Shown piece by piece: positions 34,223-43,024 of a stretch of DNA of 64,000 nt. A program made the translations under genes and the position numbers. Below the pieces are notes generated by a model. It made no database searches. It was not told where the DNA came from and worked only from the letters and a program-made list of their open reading frames with translations. Each line of letters starts with the position of its first letter. Position 1 is the stretch's first letter. Source of the stretch: Sinorhizobium terangae (GTDB lineage: Bacteria > Pseudomonadota > Alphaproteobacteria > Rhizobiales > Rhizobiaceae); the NCBI RefSeq assembly GCF_029714365.1, contig NZ_CP121659.1, forward strand, positions 1,674,001-1,738,000, in the 5' to 3' direction.

Positions 34223-37200
34223 ATGGCCCAAAATCCGAAGAACTCCCCGAAGAAATCGTCAACACCGAGCGGTTTCGAAGAAGCCCCGCAGGCGCCGCTT
34301 TCCGGCACGCCGCTGTCCGGCAATGTCTCCGACTGGGTGAAGCAGCTCGAGGCGGAGGCGGAGGCAAGCGCTTTCGAGAGCCAGCGCGAGATCGCCTCCA
34401 AGGCGGGCAAGCATCGCAAGAAGGTGGAGATTGCTGCTTCGAAATCTGCCGCCAAGGAAAAGTCGTCCGACACAGCACGCGGTGGCAGGGGGAAGCCGGA
34501 GATCGTCGGCGGAAAGACCGCCCGCGGCACTTCGATGGGCGGCAGCCATGACCCGAAGACGCGCGCCGCCGCGGGGCTCAATCCGGTGGCCGGCCTCGAT
34601 GTCGCGCTTGAGGATGCCGACAAGCTGACGGCCGGTTCGGGCGTCACCGCCACGGTCGAGGCGCTCGCCAAGCTGATCGAGAGCGGCAATCCGCTGTTCA
34701 AGGATGGCAAGCTCTGGACGCCGCACCGCCCTTCCCGGCCGGAGAAATCGGAAGGCGGCATTTCGCTCAAGATGGTGACGGACTACCAGCCCTCCGGCGA
34801 CCAGCCGACGGCGATCGCCGATCTCGTGGACGGGCTTGCGACGGGCGAGCGCAACCAGGTGCTGCTCGGCGTCACCGGTTCGGGCAAGACCTTCACCATG
34901 GCCAAGGTGATCGAGGCGACGCAGCGCCCGGCCGTCATCCTCGCGCCGAACAAGACGCTCGCCGCCCAGCTCTATTCCGAGTTCAAGAACTTCTTCCCGG
35001 ACAACGCGGTCGAGTATTTCGTCTCCTACTACGACTACTACCAGCCGGAAGCCTATGTGCCGCGCTCGGACACCTATATCGAGAAGGAATCCTCGATCAA
35101 CGAGCAGATCGACCGCATGCGCCACTCGGCGACGCGCTCGCTCTTGGAGCGCGACGACGTCGTCATCGTCGCCTCGGTCTCCTGCATCTACGGTATCGGC
35201 TCGGTCGAGACCTATACGGCGATGACATTCCAGATGAATGTCGGCGACCGGCTCGACCAGCGGCAATTGCTGGCCGACCTCGTGGCGCAGCAATACAAGC
35301 GCCGCGACATGGATTTCCAGCGCGGCTCCTTCCGCGTGCGTGGCGACACGATCGAGATCTTCCCCGCCCACCTGGAAGATGCCGCCTGGCGCATCTCCAT
35401 GTTCGGCGACGAGATCGATGCGATCACCGAGTTCGATCCGCTGACCGGTCAGAAAACTGGCGACCTGAAGTCGGTGAAGATCTACGCCAACTCGCACTAT
35501 GTGACGCCGCGACCGACGCTGAACGCCGCCATCAAGGCGATCAAGGACGAATTGGTCTTTCGGCTTGAAGAACTGGAAAAAGCGGGCCGCCTGCTCGAAG
35601 CGCAGCGGCTGGAGCAGCGCACCCGCTACGACCTGGAAATGCTCGAAGCCACCGGCTCCTGCCAAGGCATCGAGAACTATTCGCGCTACCTGACCGGCCG
35701 CAAGCCTGGCGAGCCGCCGCCGACGCTGTTCGAATATATTCCCGATAACGCACTGATCTTCATCGACGAGAGCCACGTCACCATTCCGCAGATCGGCGGC
35801 ATGTATCGCGGCGACTTCCGCCGCAAGGCGACGCTCGCCGAATACGGCTTCCGCCTGCCCTCCTGCATGGACAACCGACCTTTGCGTTTCGAGGAATGGG
35901 ACGCCATGCGCCCGGACACGATCGCCGTTTCGGCGACGCCAGGTGGCTGGGAACTGGAACAGTCCGGCGGCGTCTTCGCCGAACAGGTGATCCGCCCGAC
36001 CGGCCTCATCGACCCGCCGGTCGAAGTGCGCTCGGCCAAGACGCAGGTCGACGACGTGCTCGGAGAAATCCGCGAGACGGCCGCCGCCGGCTACCGCACG
36101 CTCGTCACCGTGCTCACCAAGCGCATGGCCGAAGACCTCACCGAATACCTGCACGAGCAGGGCGTGCGGGTGCGCTACATGCACTCCGACATCGACACGC
36201 TGGAGCGCATCGAGATCATCCGCGATCTGCGCCTCGGCGCCTTCGACGTGCTGGTCGGCATCAACCTTCTGCGCGAGGGCCTCGACATTCCCGAATGCGG
36301 CTTCGTCGCCATCCTCGACGCCGACAAGGAAGGTTTCCTGCGCTCGGAAACCTCGCTGATCCAGACGATCGGCCGCGCCGCCCGCAACGTCGACGGCAAG
36401 GTCATCCTCTATGCCGATACGATCACCGGCTCCATGCAGCGCGCGATGGAGGAAACCGCCCGCCGCCGCGAGAAGCAGATGGCCTACAACCTCGAAAACG
36501 GCATCACGCCGGAATCGGTGAAGGCCAAGATCTCCGACATCCTCGATTCGGTCTACGAACGCGACCACGTCCGCGCCGACATTTCCGGCGTTTCCGGCAA
36601 GGGTTTTGCCGACGGCGGCCACCTCGTCGGCAACAATCTACAGGCGCATCTCAACGCGCTCGAAAAACAGATGCGCGACGCCGCCGCCGACCTCGACTTC
36701 GAAACCGCCGCCCGACTCCGCGACGAAATCAAACGCCTCAAGGCCGCCGAACTCGCCGCACTGGATGATCCGCTGGCACGGGAAGAGGCAAGGTCGCAGG
36801 AAAGCAGCAAGCGGGGCAGCAAGGGCACGGCATACGCAACCGACTCCCTCCCCCCTGTGGGGAGGGTTGGGGAGGGGAAAAACCACGAAACCCCTCCCGA
36901 CCCTTCGGGCCACCCTCTCCACAAGAGGGAGGGAAAATCCCTCTTCGCCAAACCCTCGCTCGACGACATGGGCCCGGGCACCGACACAGAACGCCCCCTC
37001 TTCCGCAAGCCCGACCTCGACGAAATGGGCCGCGACGTGGCCCTCCCCGCCGGCAAGGGGCAATCGCTGTTCCGCAAGAACACCCTCGACGAAATGACCG
37101 TCGGACGGACGGAAAAGCCGGTGACGGGGAAGGTGCCGGAGAAGCCGCTGGTCCGGGCGAAGCCGGGCGTTGGGTCTTATGAGGACCCGGCGGAGGAGAA

Positions 37201-37249
37201 GCGACGCAAGGGGCGAACGAAGGGGAAACCGGGGCGGCCGGGGCGATAG
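34223..37249 (+). CDS. uvrB: UvrABC excision nuclease subunit B with N- and C-terminal extensions
   Basis: The damage-verifying helicase-like subunit of nucleotide excision repair. The core (about residues 182-845) has DYQPSGDQP, Walker A GVTGSGKT, the damage-probing hairpin [12 protein letters not shown], the DESH Walker [20 protein letters not shown], and a UVR motif [23 protein letters not shown] that binds UvrC. The protein is 1008 residues against about 670 in E. coli: a basic Lys/Ser/Ala-rich N-terminal tail of about 180 residues and a C-terminal tail of about 160. The C-terminal tail holds three LFxKxxLDxM-type motifs and an in-frame palindromic repeat (36844-36936). The ATG at 34223 lacks a strong site and the true start could differ. 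Confidence 0.93.
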   Translation: MAQNPKNSPKKSSTPSGFEEAPQAPLSGTPLSGNVSDWVKQLEAEAEASAFESQREIASKAGKHRKKVEIAASKSAAKEKSSDTARGGRGKPEIVGGKTARGTSMGGSHDPKTRAAAGLNPVAGLDVALEDADKLTAGSGVTATVEALAKLIESGNPLFKDGKLWTPHRPSRPEKSEGGISLKMVTDYQPSGDQPTAIADLVDGLATGERNQVLLGVTGSGKTFTMAKVIEATQRPAVILAPNKTLAAQLYSEFKNFFPDNAVEYFVSYYDYYQPEAYVPRSDTYIEKESSINEQIDRMRHSATRSLLERDDVVIVASVSCIYGIGSVETYTAMTFQMNVGDRLDQRQLLADLVAQQYKRRDMDFQRGSFRVRGDTIEIFPAHLEDAAWRISMFGDEIDAITEFDPLTGQKTGDLKSVKIYANSHYVTPRPTLNAAIKAIKDELVFRLEELEKAGRLLEAQRLEQRTRYDLEMLEATGSCQGIENYSRYLTGRKPGEPPPTLFEYIPDNALIFIDESHVTIPQIGGMYRGDFRRKATLAEYGFRLPSCMDNRPLRFEEWDAMRPDTIAVSATPGGWELEQSGGVFAEQVIRPTGLIDPPVEVRSAKTQVDDVLGEIRETAAAGYRTLVTVLTKRMAEDLTEYLHEQGVRVRYMHSDIDTLERIEIIRDLRLGAFDVLVGINLLREGLDIPECGFVAILDADKEGFLRSETSLIQTIGRAARNVDGKVILYADTITGSMQRAMEETARRREKQMAYNLENGITPESVKAKISDILDSVYERDHVRADISGVSGKGFADGGHLVGNNLQAHLNALEKQMRDAAADLDFETAARLRDEIKRLKAAELAALDDPLAREEARSQESSKRGSKGTAYATDSLPPVGRVGEGKNHETPPDPSGHPLHKREGKSLFAKPSLDDMGPGTDTERPLFRKPDLDEMGRDVALPAGKGQSLFRKNTLDEMTVGRTEKPVTGKVPEKPLVRAKPGVGSYEDPAEEKRRKGRTKGKPGRPGR
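36844..36936 (+). repeat. Palindromic G/C-run element inserted in frame in uvrB
   Basis: The stretch reads as opposed runs (CTCCCTCCCCCCTGTGGGG, AGGGTTGGGGAGGGG, then CCCCTCCCGACCCTTCGGG and a closing GAGGGAGGG). The same consensus occurs outside genes at 56883-57045. Its length is 93 bases, 31 codons, so the frame is kept; it encodes about residues 874-904 of UvrB ([11 protein letters not shown] and HPLHKREGK). Confidence 0.8.
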
Positions 37250-37609
37250 CCGTTCCTGCACCACGGGTATCAGAGACCGACACGGTAAGCGCCACCACAG
37301 GTTGATGGCAAGCGGACCCAAGCAGCCGCATTTCATCCTGCGGCTGTAATAGTCAATTTCCGCGAAGTGTTGGTGGCAGTAGTGGCGACCGAGAACGGCA
37401 TTTCGAACCTCCCCAGAATCTTCATTACTCTAGAACGGTTTCCACCTATCAAGCGCCCGCCGATGATTCATCTTTCAACGGTCGGTTGGCAAAGTTGCCT
37501 CGCTGGCCGCCGCGTGTGAAACCCCTTAATTTTTATGGAACTTTCCTCCCTATTACCGATTTGGTCATTGCCAAATTTAAGGTCTTGCTAATTTAGGGAG
37601 AAAAAAGAC
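37250..37609. other. Intergenic region between uvrB and the glycine-rich gene
   Basis: Just downstream of uvrB is a hairpin (AGCCGCA at about 37324 with TGCGGCT at about 37339) that may terminate it, though without a T-tract. The last 80 bp hold the promoter and ribosome binding site (AGGGAG) of the next gene. Nothing else was recognised in the middle. Confidence 0.4.
37537..37562 (+). promoter_or_regulatory. Candidate RpoE2/EcfG-type promoter
   Basis: GGAAC, sixteen bases, then GATTT lies about 50 bp before the start codon of the glycine-rich gene. The general stress sigma factor of alphaproteobacteria recognises GGAAC with a 16-17 base spacer and CGTT; the second element differs by two bases, so this is suggestive only. 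Confidence 0.3.
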
Positions 37610-38272
37610 ATGAAAACCCTACATGTACTTCTTACGGGCACCAGCCTGGCTCTTATGTCGGTCGGCTTTTTTGCATCGACAACGGTTCCCGCGCGCGCCC
37701 AAGGCGCCGAACGGCCGATACTCACGGCTGATCAGTGCAGTCCACTTACAGAGGACAATTATCAGCTTTGCTGCATGGCGCGGAACCGCAACATGATCCT
37801 CACCGCAGAACAAATCGCGCAATGTCCACCGTTGTCTACAGCTGCGATCACGACTGCCAACCCCTTCGGAACGACTGGTAATACCTTCCCCAATGGCGGT
37901 GGCTTGAGTGGCGGTGGTAGCGTCGGTGGTGGCGCCGGCGGTAGCGTCGGTGGTGGCATCGGTGGTGGCATCGGTGGTGGTGGCAGCGCCGGCGGCGGCG
38001 GTGGTGTCAGCGTCGGCGGCGATGGCGGCGGTAGTGCCGGCGGCGATGTTGGCGGTGGCGTCAGCGAGGACGGCGACCACGGTGCCGGCGGCGACGTAGG
38101 TGGCGCCAGCGCGGACGGCGACCACGGTGCCGGCCGCGACGTCGGCGGCGTCAGCGATGAAGGCGACCACGGCGCCGGCAGTGATGTCGGTAGCGCGTCC
38201 GCTTCAGCCGATGTATCCGCTTCAGTTGGTGCATCCGCGTCGGACAGCGCATCCGCAACGGACGGCGACTGA
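37610..38272 (+). CDS. Secreted glycine-rich repeat protein
   Basis: A 220-residue protein with a signal peptide (cut near PARA-QG, residue 30), a short conserved-looking segment with four Cys (DQCSPLTEDNYQLCCMARNRN near residues 41-61 and QC at about 70), then Gly/Ser-rich low complexity. Residues about 145-190 are three copies of a 15-residue unit DVGG-x-S-x-DGDHGAG. The C terminus is Ser/Ala/Asp-rich. No family is recognised; composition suggests an extracellular or surface structural protein, with acidic DGDHGAG units that could bind calcium. AGGGAG precedes the ATG and a 12-bp stem follows the stop. Confidence 0.75.
   Translation: MKTLHVLLTGTSLALMSVGFFASTTVPARAQGAERPILTADQCSPLTEDNYQLCCMARNRNMILTAEQIAQCPPLSTAAITTANPFGTTGNTFPNGGGLSGGGSVGGGAGGSVGGGIGGGIGGGGSAGGGGGVSVGGDGGGSAGGDVGGGVSEDGDHGAGGDVGGASADGDHGAGRDVGGVSDEGDHGAGSDVGSASASADVSASVGASASDSASATDGD
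38041..38180 (+). repeat. 45-bp tandem repeats in the glycine-rich gene
   Basis: Three successive units encode DVGG-x-S-x-DGDHGAG with conserved GGCGACCACGG cores. They lie in the 3' half of the glycine-rich gene and are likely to vary in number. Confidence 0.75.
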
Positions 38273-38283
38273 TCACCAAGCGC

Positions 38284-38318
38284 AGTCTCGCCGGCTCATT
38301 GCGGCCGGCGAGACTTTC
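38284..38318 (+). terminator. Hairpin after the glycine-rich gene
   Basis: A perfect 12-bp stem (AGTCTCGCCGGC with GCCGGCGAGACT) and an eight-base loop start 12 bp after the stop codon; only TTTC follows, so the T-tract is weak. Confidence 0.7.
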
Positions 38319-38576
38319 AATTCGTCCTGACGATGGCGCAGCCCATTGGACCAAGCCTCGATATTGAGGAAGAGGTCAAATAGCGCTCGATGTGCTGCCG
38401 CAGCCGGCGCCTGACGGACGCGGTTGCTGCGGGCGGCGTTGGCCGCAATGGTCGCCGCAAACTCGTCCTGGCGAGCTTCGCAGTGGAAATGGTGTCGCGC
38501 GACAGGAACAGTGAGGCTGCCTGAATTCACTTCGGCCGTGCAGAGCGCTGATTTCGCAGCGTCGCATGATACCGCC
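38319..38576. other. Non-coding gap before the J-domain gene end
   Basis: An 85-codon leftward frame crosses it but runs into the terminator hairpin and has no ribosome binding site, so it is not called. Nothing else was seen. Confidence 0.35.
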
Positions 38577-39164
38577 CTACTCCGCCGCGCGTGGCTTCAC
38601 CTCCAATGCCTCCAGTTCATACGAATACCCTTCCAGCATCGTATACGCCTGCTCGATCGCATCGATCTGCGCTTCGGCATTCTTGATCGCCTCGGCGATC
38701 GACTGGCTGCGGGCGCGCAGCATCGAGCCGAGGACGTCGGTCTCCGGCCGCCGGCCGAGGCGGTCGAGGTGTTTGCGGACGCGGGAGCGGTGGCGCTCGA
38801 GTTCGAGGATGTGGAAACGGTTCTTGACGATATCGTCGGAGAGTTTTCGCCGCATCGCCGCGACCGGATCGAAGCTGCCGGGCTCGCGTTCGTCGAGGAT
38901 GAAGTCGTTGACGAGCGCTTCGAGCATCATCAGGCCCTTGAGGTCCTTGGGATCGGCGAGCTGCGGATCGTAGCCGGTGTCGTCATAGACCTTGCGGCGC
39001 ACCGGATCCTTGAGCAGGTCATAGGCCGCCTGTAGCTTGCCGAACTGCTCGGCGTCGCCGCCGCGGTCCGGATGCGCGGTCTTCACCGCGCGGCGGTAGG
39101 CGGTCCGGATCGCCCGCTCGTCGGCGTCGCGCTCAATTCCAAGGAGGACATAAGGATCGATCAC
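38577..39164 (-). CDS. J-domain (DnaJ-like) protein
   Basis: A 195-residue protein whose N terminus is a J domain: DPYVLLGIERDADERAIRTAY then KTAHPDRGGDAEQF with the HPD motif near residue 32, and LQAAYDLLKDPVRRKVYDDTGYD. The remaining 120 residues are helical and charged with no zinc or client domain, so it is a J-only co-chaperone that would stimulate an Hsp70 for a specific client. The start is uncertain: GTG at 39164 has CAGGTG six bases upstream and starts directly before the J domain; the frame is open to 39266 without protein-like sequence. Confidence 0.82.
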   Translation of the reverse strand: MIDPYVLLGIERDADERAIRTAYRRAVKTAHPDRGGDAEQFGKLQAAYDLLKDPVRRKVYDDTGYDPQLADPKDLKGLMMLEALVNDFILDEREPGSFDPVAAMRRKLSDDIVKNRFHILELERHRSRVRKHLDRLGRRPETDVLGSMLRARSQSIAEAIKNAEAQIDAIEQAYTMLEGYSYELEALEVKPRAAE

Positions 39165-39700
39165 GCCGGGCACCTGTTCTTCATCAATGCAATATTCCTC
39201 TCGGTCCAGACCTACCGGTTCGCCGCGCCGGCAGCAAGCCCATGGCGGTCGATCCGCGCTCGCCACGCTCAGCCGAGCGTCGGGACGAAAATGTGGTCAG
39301 AAAGAGGCAATCCACGAGATTTCGGCGATGCTGCGCGGCCGAGCGAAGTGCCGCAAAGGGCCGAAGGCAAGGCATCGCGCCTCACGCGGCCGCCTCCAGA
39401 AACTTTGCTTGCCTTTTTCCGCGAATACTGCCACTTCTAACATTGTTCGGGCGTTTTCAATCCCGGAGACTGGACTTTCGTTTGAGCCCGGCCATTCCGC
39501 CGGGACTGCCGCAAGCGGCATCGTTGACGTCTTTTCCCCGATATCGTGACCACTCGACGCCTTTCAGTGCCTAAAGCGCTGAAGACGACCCGTTCGCATC
39601 CCTTTTTTGGGGGCGTGAACACTACCTGCGGCAGCCGATGCGTGTTACTGAAGCGCTGGGTTGCGGCAAAAAGACAGACTGAAGGAAAAGGACTTCTTCC
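39165..39700. other. Long region upstream of cspA
   Basis: About 540 bp. The last 100 bp before the cspA start should be its 5' untranslated leader, as cold shock genes have long ones. An imperfect hairpin (TTCAGTGC with GCGCTGAA, about 39565-39585) and a TTTTTT run at about 39604 are present but too far apart to be a clear terminator. Frames here overlap on both strands without sites. Confidence 0.4.
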
Positions 39701-39913
39701 ATGGCCACCAAGGGCACCGTAAAATTCTTCAACCAGGACAAGGGTTTTGGTTTCATCACGCCGGAAGGCGGCGCGAAGGACGTTTTCGTCCACATCTCCG
39801 CCGTTCAGGCCGCTGGCCTCGCAACCCTGAAGGACGGCCAGCAGGTCTCCTTCGACACCGAGCCGGACCGCATGGGCAAGGGCCCGAAGGCCGTCAACCT
39901 CCAGGCAATCTAA
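39701..39913 (+). CDS. cspA: Cold shock protein, CspA family
   Basis: A 70-residue single cold shock domain that binds single-stranded RNA and DNA and acts as an RNA chaperone. RNP1 is KGFGFITPE and RNP2 VFVHISAV, both intact, after the start [26 protein letters not shown] lies upstream of the ATG. It is monocistronic and ends in a strong terminator. Rhizobia carry several paralogues; whether this one is cold-inducible cannot be told. Confidence 0.95.
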   Translation: MATKGTVKFFNQDKGFGFITPEGGAKDVFVHISAVQAAGLATLKDGQQVSFDTEPDRMGKGPKAVNLQAI

Positions 39914-39942
39914 GCCGGACGTTTCGGTTGGAATTTAAAGAG

Positions 39943-39972
39943 CGGCGCTTCGCAAGAGGCGCCGTTTTTTTG
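39943..39972 (+). terminator. Terminator of cspA
   Basis: CGGCGC pairs with GCGCCG across a ten-base loop, followed by TTTTTTTGTTG; it starts 30 bp after the stop codon. Confidence 0.9.
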
Positions 39973-39994
39973 TTGAGGCGCGCTCTTCGGCAAA

Positions 39995-40207
39995 GCCCCT
40001 CATCCGGCCTGCCGGCCACCTTCTCCCCGCAAGCGGGGCGAAGGAGACTCGCGGCGCCTTCTTAAGTCCCACTTGCGGAGAGAGAGAGGGCTACTGCATG
40101 TTTCCTTAGATCGTAGCCGGTTTAAGGATAAAAACATGCAGTAAGTCAAAGTGCTACAGCGTCCTTTGCGCGTCTGATAAGGCGCGCGGCATTGTAGGGT
40201 GAGGGGC
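39995..40207. repeat. Palindromic intergenic repeat split by a RIME copy
   Basis: The left part reads GCCCCTCATCCGGCCTGCCG and includes CTCCCCGCAAGCGGGGCGAAG; the right end is GGGTGAGGGGC, the reverse complement of the left end. A complete RIME (40091-40197) lies between them, inside a GAGAGAGAGGG run, so the RIME appears to have inserted into an older element. Confidence 0.75.
40091..40197 (-). repeat. RIME-like element, 107 bp, nested
   Basis: Reverse orientation: CTACTGCATGTTTCCTTAG at the left, GCGCGCGGCATTGTAG at the right. GGG flanks both sides, which may be a target-site duplication. Confidence 0.88.
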
Positions 40208-40339
40208 AAGACGCGCAAACCGCACAGGCCTTGAACCGACGGTGTTTCGGCGCGGGCCTCGCTGTGAGTGACACTGGGTTCGTGTGGTTAGATTATTGCG
40301 ACCATGGCGGGGCACATCTCCGATCTGGTCCGGGGGCCA

Positions 40340-40385
40340 CCCCCCTTCTGCCCTGCCGGGCATCTCCCCCGCAAGGGGGAAGATC
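40340..40385 (+). repeat. Left arm of an inverted intergenic repeat pair
   Basis: The segment CCCCCTTCTGCCCTGCCGGG followed by CATCTCCCCCGCAAGGGGG is repeated in reverse complement at 40581-40624 with a few changes. The two arms flank a RIME copy. Confidence 0.7.
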
Positions 40386-40387
40386 GG

Positions 40388-40490
40388 CTACAGCGCCGCG
40401 CGTCCAATCGCACGCGCAAAGGTCGCTGTAGCACCTTGATTTGCTGCATGATTCCTTAAATCGATTCCGATTTAAGGAATCATGCAGTAG
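40388..40490 (+). repeat. RIME-like element, 103 bp
   Basis: CTACAGCGCCGCGCGTCC at the start and AATCATGCAGTAG at the end; the second palindrome is extended (GATTCCTTAAATCG and CGATTTAAGGAATC), giving a long perfect stem. Confidence 0.88.
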
Positions 40491-40580
40491 AGGCACAGCC
40501 CTGCCCGATAGCATGCCCATGAACGCCGCTTCAACGGTGCCCTGCAGCGGAATTGGTGGACTGCGACATCGCCGCTTGTC

Positions 40581-40624
40581 GATCTCCCCCCTTGTGGGCG
40601 AGGTGCCCGGCAGGGCAGAGGGGG
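40581..40624 (-). repeat. Right arm of the inverted intergenic repeat pair
   Basis: Reverse complement of the element at 40340-40385: GATCTCCCCCCTTGTGGGCG then AGGTGCCCGGCAGGGCAGAG. No coding sequence lies from here to the dusA stop at 40750. Confidence 0.7.
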
Positions 40625-40749
40625 TATTGATACCCGCTCTAGCCTGATGGGTCAGCCTAAGCACTTCTCGCGCCCAAGCGGCACCTGGGCGCGTCGAGGA
40701 CCCCTGTGACTGACAGAAGAACGAGCGACTGCGAGACCGCCGCCGTACC

Positions 40750-41889
40750 CTACTCCGCCGCCTGCCGAGCCGTTGCGGCCTCGAACACGGCGTCGAAGGC
40801 GGCGTGGATCACCTCAGGGCCGGCGCCCTTTCGGGTGGCGTCGGCGGAGAGGAGTTGGCGGTAGCGCCGGGCGCCGGGCCAGCCCTGGAACAGGCCGACC
40901 ATGTGCCGGGTGACGTGGACCAGCCTGCCGCCATTCGCGATATGGGCCGCGGCGTAATCCGCCATGGCGTCGCGGACGCCGGCCCAGAAATCGTGCGACA
41001 GGCGATGATCACGATCATTGAAGGCTTGCGGCTCTATCGGCTCGGGCGCGGCGCCCGTCAGCGGATGGGCGAAGTAGCGGTCGGCGGCGGTCAGCAGGCC
41101 GCTGTCATGATAGGCGGCACGGCCGAGCATGACGCCGTCGAGGGCCGGCCCGTTTCCGGCTTCGACCGCAGGCTTGACGGGTATGCCCGGCGGCAAAAGG
41201 CGACAATCCAGATGCGAAAGCGCCTGATCCAGAGTCTGAAGACCGCCGTTGAGGCCGATGAAAAGATTCGGATTCTCCGCCTTCAGCCGATGCACGAGGC
41301 CATAGTCGAGCGGCGGGATCTCGCGGTTTTCGCGGGGGCTCAGCCCTTGCAGCCAGGCCTTGCGCGCATGCACCCAGACGGCATCCGCGCCGGCATCCTT
41401 GACGCGCGCGACAAGGTCGCGCAGCGCCTGCTCTGGATCCTGGTCATCGACGCCGATGCGGCACTTGACGGTGACGGGGATTTTGACGGCCGCCTTCATC
41501 GCCGCGACGCATTCGGCAACGAGCGCAGGCTCCTGCATCAGGCAGGCGCCAAAAGTGCCCGACTGCACCCGATCTGACGGGCAGCCGACATTCATGTTGA
41601 TCTCGTCGTAGCCGAAGCCTTCGCCGATCCGGGCGGCCTCCGCCAACTTCGCCGGATCATTGCCGCCAAGCTGCAAGGCGACCGGGTTCTCCGAGGTGTG
41701 GTAGCCAAGCAGTCTCTCACGATCGCCCCGCAGGATCGCGTCGGCGACGATCATCTCCGTGTAAAGCAGCGCGTGGCGCGAGAGCTGCCGCGCGAAAAAG
41801 CGGTAGTGCCGGTCGGTCCAGTCGATCATCGGCGCCACGGCGAATACCGGCGCCTTGAAGTATCGGGAATTTCCCGGATTTTCACCCAT
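40750..41889 (-). CDS. dusA: tRNA-dihydrouridine synthase DusA
   Basis: A 379-residue FMN-dependent enzyme that reduces uridines in the tRNA D-loop (U20/U20a for DusA). VAPMIDWTDRHYR is the N-terminal flavin motif, MNVGCPSDRVQSG carries the catalytic Cys near residue 100, and VKCRIGVDD, VHARKAWLQGLSPRENR and GLNGG are conserved downstream segments typical of DusA rather than DusB or DusC. The ATG at 41889 is used; an in-frame TTG three codons earlier is possible. The gene is flanked on both sides by repeat-rich spacers. Confidence 0.95.
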   Translation of the reverse strand: MGENPGNSRYFKAPVFAVAPMIDWTDRHYRFFARQLSRHALLYTEMIVADAILRGDRERLLGYHTSENPVALQLGGNDPAKLAEAARIGEGFGYDEINMNVGCPSDRVQSGTFGACLMQEPALVAECVAAMKAAVKIPVTVKCRIGVDDQDPEQALRDLVARVKDAGADAVWVHARKAWLQGLSPRENREIPPLDYGLVHRLKAENPNLFIGLNGGLQTLDQALSHLDCRLLPPGIPVKPAVEAGNGPALDGVMLGRAAYHDSGLLTAADRYFAHPLTGAAPEPIEPQAFNDRDHRLSHDFWAGVRDAMADYAAAHIANGGRLVHVTRHMVGLFQGWPGARRYRQLLSADATRKGAGPEVIHAAFDAVFEAATARQAAE

Positions 41890-42339
41890 TGGCGGCAAAC
41901 TTTCTCACGTCTCTCGGGTTCGCATAACGCCCTCCGGCGCCACGCCTCGCGGCCGGCGCCATATCGGAGCGGCAGTGCAGAACTACAGCGCCGCGCGCCT
42001 TTCAAGACAAGCAAAGATCGCTATAGCATTTTGAATTCCTGCATGATTTATCCTCAAATCGATTCCGATTTGAGGGATCCTGCAGCAGGCCGAGCCCTTA
42101 TAGCGCGCGCGTGCGCATAATGCGAGAGCGCGCCGCCCCTAGTCGCTCCAGCAGCCCGCTCCGTGATCGGCAAACAGTCACCCCTCCAGCACATCAATGC
42201 TCTCGGTGCGGCGAACGCCTCCAACCACACAACGGCTGAAACCATCTCGGCATCGATCACGTATTCTCCAGCAAAAGCATTCACCGTGATGGAACCACCC
42301 GAATACTCCCGGAGTTGTTTTTCGGAACGAGGAAGTACG
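41890..42339. other. Spacer between dusA and a small orphan gene
   Basis: 450 bp holding a RIME copy, the presumed divergent promoters, and GC-rich dyads such as GCGCGCGTGCGC near 42105. No additional gene was recognised. Confidence 0.4.
41983..42088 (+). repeat. RIME-like element, partly degenerate
   Basis: CTACAGCGCCGCGCGCC at the start; the first palindrome is damaged (AAGACAAGCAAAGATCGCTATAG), the second is well kept (ATCCTCAAATCGATTCCGATTTGAGG split over its axis) and ends CCTGCAGCAG. Confidence 0.82.
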
Positions 42340-42585
42340 ATGACTAAAGCACTTGCACAAAACATTTGCCCCGATCATCGCGACCGCGATCTCGAATGCC
42401 AACGCGCCATGGGTGACGATTTCCAGCTACTGATCGCCGTGGCCGAGAGCGAAGGCTGGACGTGGCAGGAGATCGCGCTGGCTTTACTGGAACTCACCGA
42501 GGACTATGCGACGGCAAGGCGCGTCGATGCCCAAATGCGGGAAGGAGCCTCGGTCGGACTGCCTATTTCAAAGACGTTGCATTGA
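42340..42585 (+). CDS. Small hypothetical protein (81 aa)
   Basis: No family is recognised. The protein is acidic with two helical stretches (DDFQLLIAVAESEGWTWQEIALALLELTEDY), resembling small rhizobial orphans. GAGGAAG lies five bases before the ATG, which supports translation. Its end overlaps the 3' end of the oppositely oriented DUF4174 gene by 23 bp. It is the first of a group of very short genes separated by RIME copies. Confidence 0.6.
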   Translation: MTKALAQNICPDHRDRDLECQRAMGDDFQLLIAVAESEGWTWQEIALALLELTEDYATARRVDAQMREGASVGLPISKTLH

Positions 42586-43024
42586 CCTGCCGCGGGCGAG
42601 CTCCTGCGTCCTGACTCGACGGCGCGGCGCCGCCCCTGAACAGCGCGAAGAGTTCTGCCGGCCTTTTAGGCTCGTTCGCGTGAAGTCTCACCGATCCGTC
42701 CTTCCCCACCACCACAACGGTGAATTCGCGAACCTCGTTGACGTCGAGGTCCTCGCGGATCTGGCGTGCATCGAGGTCACCGCCGGCTCCATACAGGGGT
42801 ACGGCGCAGCCGTCCCTGACACGCAGGACGACGACATCGTGACGCGCAAGATCGCGGTGTTTTTCAAGCAGCAGCTTCTCCTGACGCGCGGCTTTCTCGT
42901 TTGTCAGATCTGAGAAGATGACGATGACGCGATTCTTCCATTCGAACTGGGCGAGGCTGCTGCCGGCGTATTGCGACAGCGAAGGCTCACCAAGAATTTC
43001 GGCCACCAGCGATTTTGTCCACAT
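42563..43024 (-). CDS. DUF4174 domain protein
   Basis: A 153-residue protein with the DUF4174 thioredoxin-like pattern: an N-terminal helix, FEWKNRVIVIFSDLTNEKAARQE near residues 27-49, DLARHDVVVLRV near 57-68, and TVVVVGKDGSVRLHANEPKRPAELFALF near 100-128. No CxxC is present, so it is not a redox thioredoxin; function unknown. No signal peptide is obvious, although family members are often exported. GGAAGGA precedes the ATG. Confidence 0.8.
   Translation of the reverse strand: MWTKSLVAEILGEPSLSQYAGSSLAQFEWKNRVIVIFSDLTNEKAARQEKLLLEKHRDLARHDVVVLRVRDGCAVPLYGAGGDLDARQIREDLDVNEVREFTVVVVGKDGSVRLHANEPKRPAELFALFRGGAAPSSQDAGARPRQVNATSLK

Noticed and set aside
34259..36622. A 787-codon open frame on the minus strand opposite uvrB
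   Set aside because: It is a shadow of the uvrB frame in GC-rich DNA; its translation is rich in Arg, His and Asp without any domain, and uvrB has all expected motifs.
36840..36940. Frameshift or assembly error in uvrB caused by G/C runs
   Set aside because: The frame continues unbroken into repeated LFxKxxLDxM motifs on the far side, and the element has a length of 93 bases.
38273..38530. An 85-codon leftward frame downstream of the glycine-rich gene
   Set aside because: It contains the terminator hairpin, has no ribosome binding site and resembles no family.
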